From NCBI GenBank assembly GCA_903834925.1, contig CAILLA010000250.1:1-44308 (forward strand): a DNA stretch of 44,308 bases. Direction: 5' to 3'. Source of the DNA: an uncultured Schlesneria sp. GTDB lineage: Bacteria > Planctomycetota > Planctomycetia > Planctomycetales > Planctomycetaceae. The translations under genes and the position numbers were made by a program. Shown one piece after another: positions 41,718 to 44,308 of the stretch. Position 1 is the stretch's first letter, and every line of letters begins with the position of its first letter. The notes beneath the pieces were generated by a model. The model ran no database searches. It was not told where the DNA came from and saw only the letters and a list, made by a program, of their open reading frames with translations.

Positions 41718-43589
41718 TCAAGAGTATGGGTCAACGAGGATGAAGGGATTGTCCTCGCAGGGATGATGGTCTGGAAATGATGTCCCAGACCACACGGGGC
41801 AGAATTGTGCCCAACTGATGCACGATTGCCAAGAGCAGCAGGAAAGTTTTATTGAGATAAGAAAATGATCACTGACTTGACGCGCACATCTGGCTTGACA
41901 AGAGCATTCGTAAAAGTTGACCAGGTGCTTGTTCCGCATTCGGAACGCGGAATGATTCTTGCCTGATCCTCGAGGCAAAATTCTCGGTTGAATTTCACGA
42001 GGCGATTTCATCGAACGAAGCGGGACGAGCAAAAGCTGCGGGGCAACTCCAATCAATACCGTTGCGACGGCAGCCATCAAGCCGGCAACCAAAGGACCTC
42101 GACCGCCCACAACGGTGGGTCGAGTCAGTGACGGTTCGAGCAGCATCTCGCGCAACAGTCGAATGACACAGCCAGCAACGATCATGGTCGCCACCGTCCC
42201 GATCATCAGAACGATGCGTAGGCCTGCATAGGGAACGAAAATACTGGATGTTGTTTTGATGTGAACATTGCTTCCTGCCAGCAAGATCAACCAGCGACTC
42301 CAGAATCCCGCTGTCCATGGACAGCCAATCAGACTCGCCAAGGAAACGATTAACACGAATGTCGCAGCGGGCGCATGTCTCACAAGTCCCTTCAAATCTT
42401 CCACAAACTCAATCCCACGATCAATCCGTTCGAGATGATTCAAGACCCACACCAGCCCTCCACACGCGAAAAGACCGGTGAATTGTGACAGCACAACGAG
42501 ACCGAGCGTTTCGTTCTGTTCGAGGAAAGCACCCCAGCGAGCTTCTGGATATTGTAACTCCATTGTCACTGCCATCAGGCCAACTCCCATCCAAGCGCTT
42601 TGCAACAACACGAGACTGGTCACCCATTTTGGAATCGCTTTGACATCGGCGGAGAATCCTCGTACGGCCATAATGCTTGACGAAGCAAAGCTCGCCAGAC
42701 ACATCACGCTGAGCAGCACGTCAAGCGGCTGCCCGATCCCTACAAACACTCGGCCACAGAGCCGGGCCATTACCATGGAACCAATCAGTGGCCCAACCAG
42801 CACTGTCAGGCCATACGACCGAAATGAACTCCGATGTATGTAGGAACTGAAACCAAGCTGAAACGGACCCAGCCCCATCCTGGCAACGAGACTGAATACA
42901 ATCATTCCGATTGCGAGAAGTAATAACTTTGATGGTGTTCCGATCGAGTTTTCTGTGTCACCGGGATCGTAAGCGTCGAGTAGCACCAGTCGCACCGCGT
43001 CGAAATGTGTTGTTGCCACGCAATTTGTTAGCAAAGCGATACCCAGCCAGAGCAATGCCGAAGGGAGTAAATCAAACTCGATTTGTGGTCGATCAACACT
43101 CTGGGATGATCCAGCAGAACTCATGGGTAACCGCTCTGACCCAGCGCGTGAATTCGTCACTCGACGAAGGGCCGCTGTGGCGAGGCTGGTCATTTCCAGC
43201 GACAAACCTAAGTTCAAAAAATCGTTCGATCGCGCAGCGAGCAATAACCCTGCGATGCCAAACAACAAAAAGCCATAAACTTTTGAACGATCGTCGATTT
43301 TTGACGTTGATTCAAACAATGCCACGCCGGAGAACAGGCCAAATGTCAGCACAACCCACTGCTCCCAGATTGCCAGTGTGTCGTTGATCCAGACTCGATT
43401 GACATTCAACGTTTCAAGCGAGGGCGTTGACGTCTGCGGGTCCATAAAAATTCCGCATGCGGCAATCAACAACGAGAGGAAAAAATACCACCTCCAAAAT
43501 CCCGATAAGCGAAATCGCAAAAATGGGCCTGAGACCATTGCCAGACCTCCAGCGGCGAGCAACATCGTCGGCGGAGTGGGAAGTGGCAT
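41718..43589 (-). CDS. Diverged NuoN-like proton-channel membrane protein
   Basis: The 623-residue frame encodes about 12-14 membrane helices in the order of NADH-quinone oxidoreductase subunit N and MrpD. Similar blocks are FLNLGLSLEMTSLATAALRR, RMGLGPFQLGFSSYIHRS (NuoN has APFH here), ADVKAIPKWVTSLVLLQSAW and GCPWTAGFWSRWLILLA. Several usual polar residues are changed, so proton pumping is doubtful. The last 95 or so residues (after LLLVPLRSMKSPRE) are Cys- and His-rich and unlike a membrane protein, which suggests a frameshift or lost stop. No other Nuo gene is beside it. Confidence 0.65.
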   Translation of the reverse strand: MPLPTPPTMLLAAGGLAMVSGPFLRFRLSGFWRWYFFLSLLIAACGIFMDPQTSTPSLETLNVNRVWINDTLAIWEQWVVLTFGLFSGVALFESTSKIDDRSKVYGFLLFGIAGLLLAARSNDFLNLGLSLEMTSLATAALRRVTNSRAGSERLPMSSAGSSQSVDRPQIEFDLLPSALLWLGIALLTNCVATTHFDAVRLVLLDAYDPGDTENSIGTPSKLLLLAIGMIVFSLVARMGLGPFQLGFSSYIHRSSFRSYGLTVLVGPLIGSMVMARLCGRVFVGIGQPLDVLLSVMCLASFASSSIMAVRGFSADVKAIPKWVTSLVLLQSAWMGVGLMAVTMELQYPEARWGAFLEQNETLGLVVLSQFTGLFACGGLVWVLNHLERIDRGIEFVEDLKGLVRHAPAATFVLIVSLASLIGCPWTAGFWSRWLILLAGSNVHIKTTSSIFVPYAGLRIVLMIGTVATMIVAGCVIRLLREMLLEPSLTRPTVVGGRGPLVAGLMAAVATVLIGVAPQLLLVPLRSMKSPREIQPRILPRGSGKNHSAFRMRNKHLVNFYECSCQARCARQVSDHFLISIKLSCCSWQSCISWAQFCPVWSGTSFPDHHPCEDNPFILVDPYS

Positions 43590-43783
43590 GAATAACCGCT
43601 GTGGTAAAAATCAAACTAGACAACAAGAAACAAAGGACCAAGGCCATAGTCTCCCGTCGATTATGATCTTGAGCAAGTGAAACGAGTTAAGACCTTTGTC
43701 AAACTTCTCAATTAAGTTTCTGCGCCACTGTTTCAGAGTCTTGGGAAAGCAGAGGCTTCTCAGTTGAGGATGAATCAAAACAG

Positions 43784-43810
43784 CACTGCTTGACCGAAGA
43801 CGGAGCAGTG
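43784..43810. repeat. CACTGC hairpin, copy 3
   Basis: CACTGCT, TGA, CCG, loop AAGA, CGG, AGCAGTG. Its reverse complement matches copy 1 except for a three-base deletion, so it is an inverted copy of the same element. It lies directly downstream of the small membrane protein gene. Confidence 0.5.
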
Positions 43811-43815
43811 GCACG

Positions 43816-44082
43816 CTATTTCTTGTTCTGGCGATAGACGAACCCGCAGGCGATCAATGCTGTGACGCATGATGCCTTCAAGACAAACAGCGGCCAGGGA
43901 CGCCACCACGCTCCGCTAAAAGCCTCGCAAACATCCGATAGGCCAAACAGCACAAACCAGATTGATGCAATTGAACCAAGCCGTCGATGCGGTCCATTCG
44001 AACGACTCTTCCAAAAAACGAGAACTCCGACAATCATCCAGAAGGCTGCTTCCAGGATGTTGAAAATCGCGAGTTCGTCCAT
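43816..44082 (-). CDS. Small membrane protein, 88 residues
   Basis: The product has about three hydrophobic segments: FNILEAAFWMIVGVLVFW, IASIWFVLFGLSDVCEAF and LFVLKASCVTALIACGFVY, with a basic end RQNKK. The ATG at 44082 follows AAGGGAAA on the minus strand. I recognise no named family. It lies upstream of the NuoN-like gene on the same strand, separated by 226 bases and a repeat hairpin. Confidence 0.65.
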   Translation of the reverse strand: MDELAIFNILEAAFWMIVGVLVFWKSRSNGPHRRLGSIASIWFVLFGLSDVCEAFSGAWWRPWPLFVLKASCVTALIACGFVYRQNKK

Positions 44083-44207
44083 CAACGTTTCCCTTTTGGC
44101 CGTGCATTCGATAATCCTACTTTTACTTCTTTTTCCAGGGGTTGGATATTCGTCAGGTTCATTGATTGTTCTGCACTTTAGGCGATCCTCGGTTGGGGGA
44201 TCGGATT

Positions 44208-44308
44208 TCAGAAGCAGAGGTTGAAGAGTGATTTCAATTTGCTGAAGAATTGTACTGGATCTGGGTCTGCTGGCAGAGGTTTGAGGAATTCTTCGTGCAG
44301 CATTTCCC
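44208..44308 (-). CDS. C-terminal end of a gene running off the right edge
   Basis: On the minus strand a frame open at the window edge reads EMLHEEFLKPLPADPDP, then VQFFSKLKSLFNLCF and TGA (44208-44210). The EMLHEEFLKPL part resembles the start of HigA-type antitoxins, but it lies close to a stop and not at a start, so this is probably coincidence. No family can be assigned from 32 residues. Confidence 0.35.
   Translation of the reverse strand, partial: EMLHEEFLKPLPADPDPVQFFSKLKSLFNLCF

Noticed and set aside
43414-43647. Open frame with a signal-peptide-like start overlapping the NuoN-like gene
   Set aside because: The overlapping NuoN-like frame has better family similarity; the hydrophobic start is followed by sequence without pattern.
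44208-44308. HigA-type antitoxin at the right edge
   Set aside because: Only EMLHEEFLKPL resembles it, the frame stops about 20 codons later and no toxin or HTH is visible.

Overview
The window is a piece of a planctomycete chromosome, probably from a Planctomycetaceae-type genus. Supporting marks are three DUF1501 proteins, a DUF1549/DUF1553 protein with a CxxCH motif, a giant secreted protein with an LEPR-XLL-like start, lipid A genes (lpxD, lpxI), a tetrahydromethanopterin-type DHPS-like gene and Ser/Thr kinase signalling. Base composition is moderate GC and many intergenic gaps hold short palindromes. Strand use is mostly minus.

Layout. 1-4140 is accessory. It holds a broken left-edge gene, a 25-residue single-helix peptide gene (382-459) apparently overlapped by a convergent RNA unit with its own promoter and terminator, a small helix-turn-helix protein, a membrane-anchored GYF/zinc-ribbon/coiled-coil/GIY-YIG protein, and a graveyard of truncated genes including a REP-type transposase fragment bordered by copies of an 18-nt repeat. 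4140-4800 is repeat-rich intergenic DNA. 4807-8816 carries a hexose-6-phosphate mutarotase, a PLD-family protein and a Ser/Thr kinase. A tRNA-His lies at 9083-9157.

9372-18442 is mostly metabolism: a PPi-type phosphofructokinase with a SIS-domain isomerase, one DUF1501 protein, lpxD-lpxI, an AroH-type chorismate mutase, a DHPS-like protein and a TatD-like hydrolase. 18611-24699 has a lipoprotein aldose 1-epimerase, a second DUF1501 protein and a translationally coupled PilM/PilN-like and PilO-like pair. 25799-30298 is one 1,500-residue surface protein with NHL propellers. 30723-35616 is an amidohydrolase, DUF1549/1553, DUF1501 operon.

35993-39788 encodes two secreted proteins on the plus strand. 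39955-44082 returns to the minus strand with an HTH-EIIA regulator, a sugar-phosphate isomerase-like protein, a diverged NuoN-like membrane protein and a small membrane protein. A gene end runs off the right edge.

The most unusual element is at 335-589. A hydrophobic micropeptide gene has a strong ribosome binding site, a promoter and a terminator. On the opposite strand, promoter-like boxes spaced by exactly 17 nt and a strong intrinsic terminator would give a roughly 140-nt RNA covering its start codon and ribosome binding site. This resembles a type I toxin-antitoxin module. All promoters, terminators and families here are assigned by eye.
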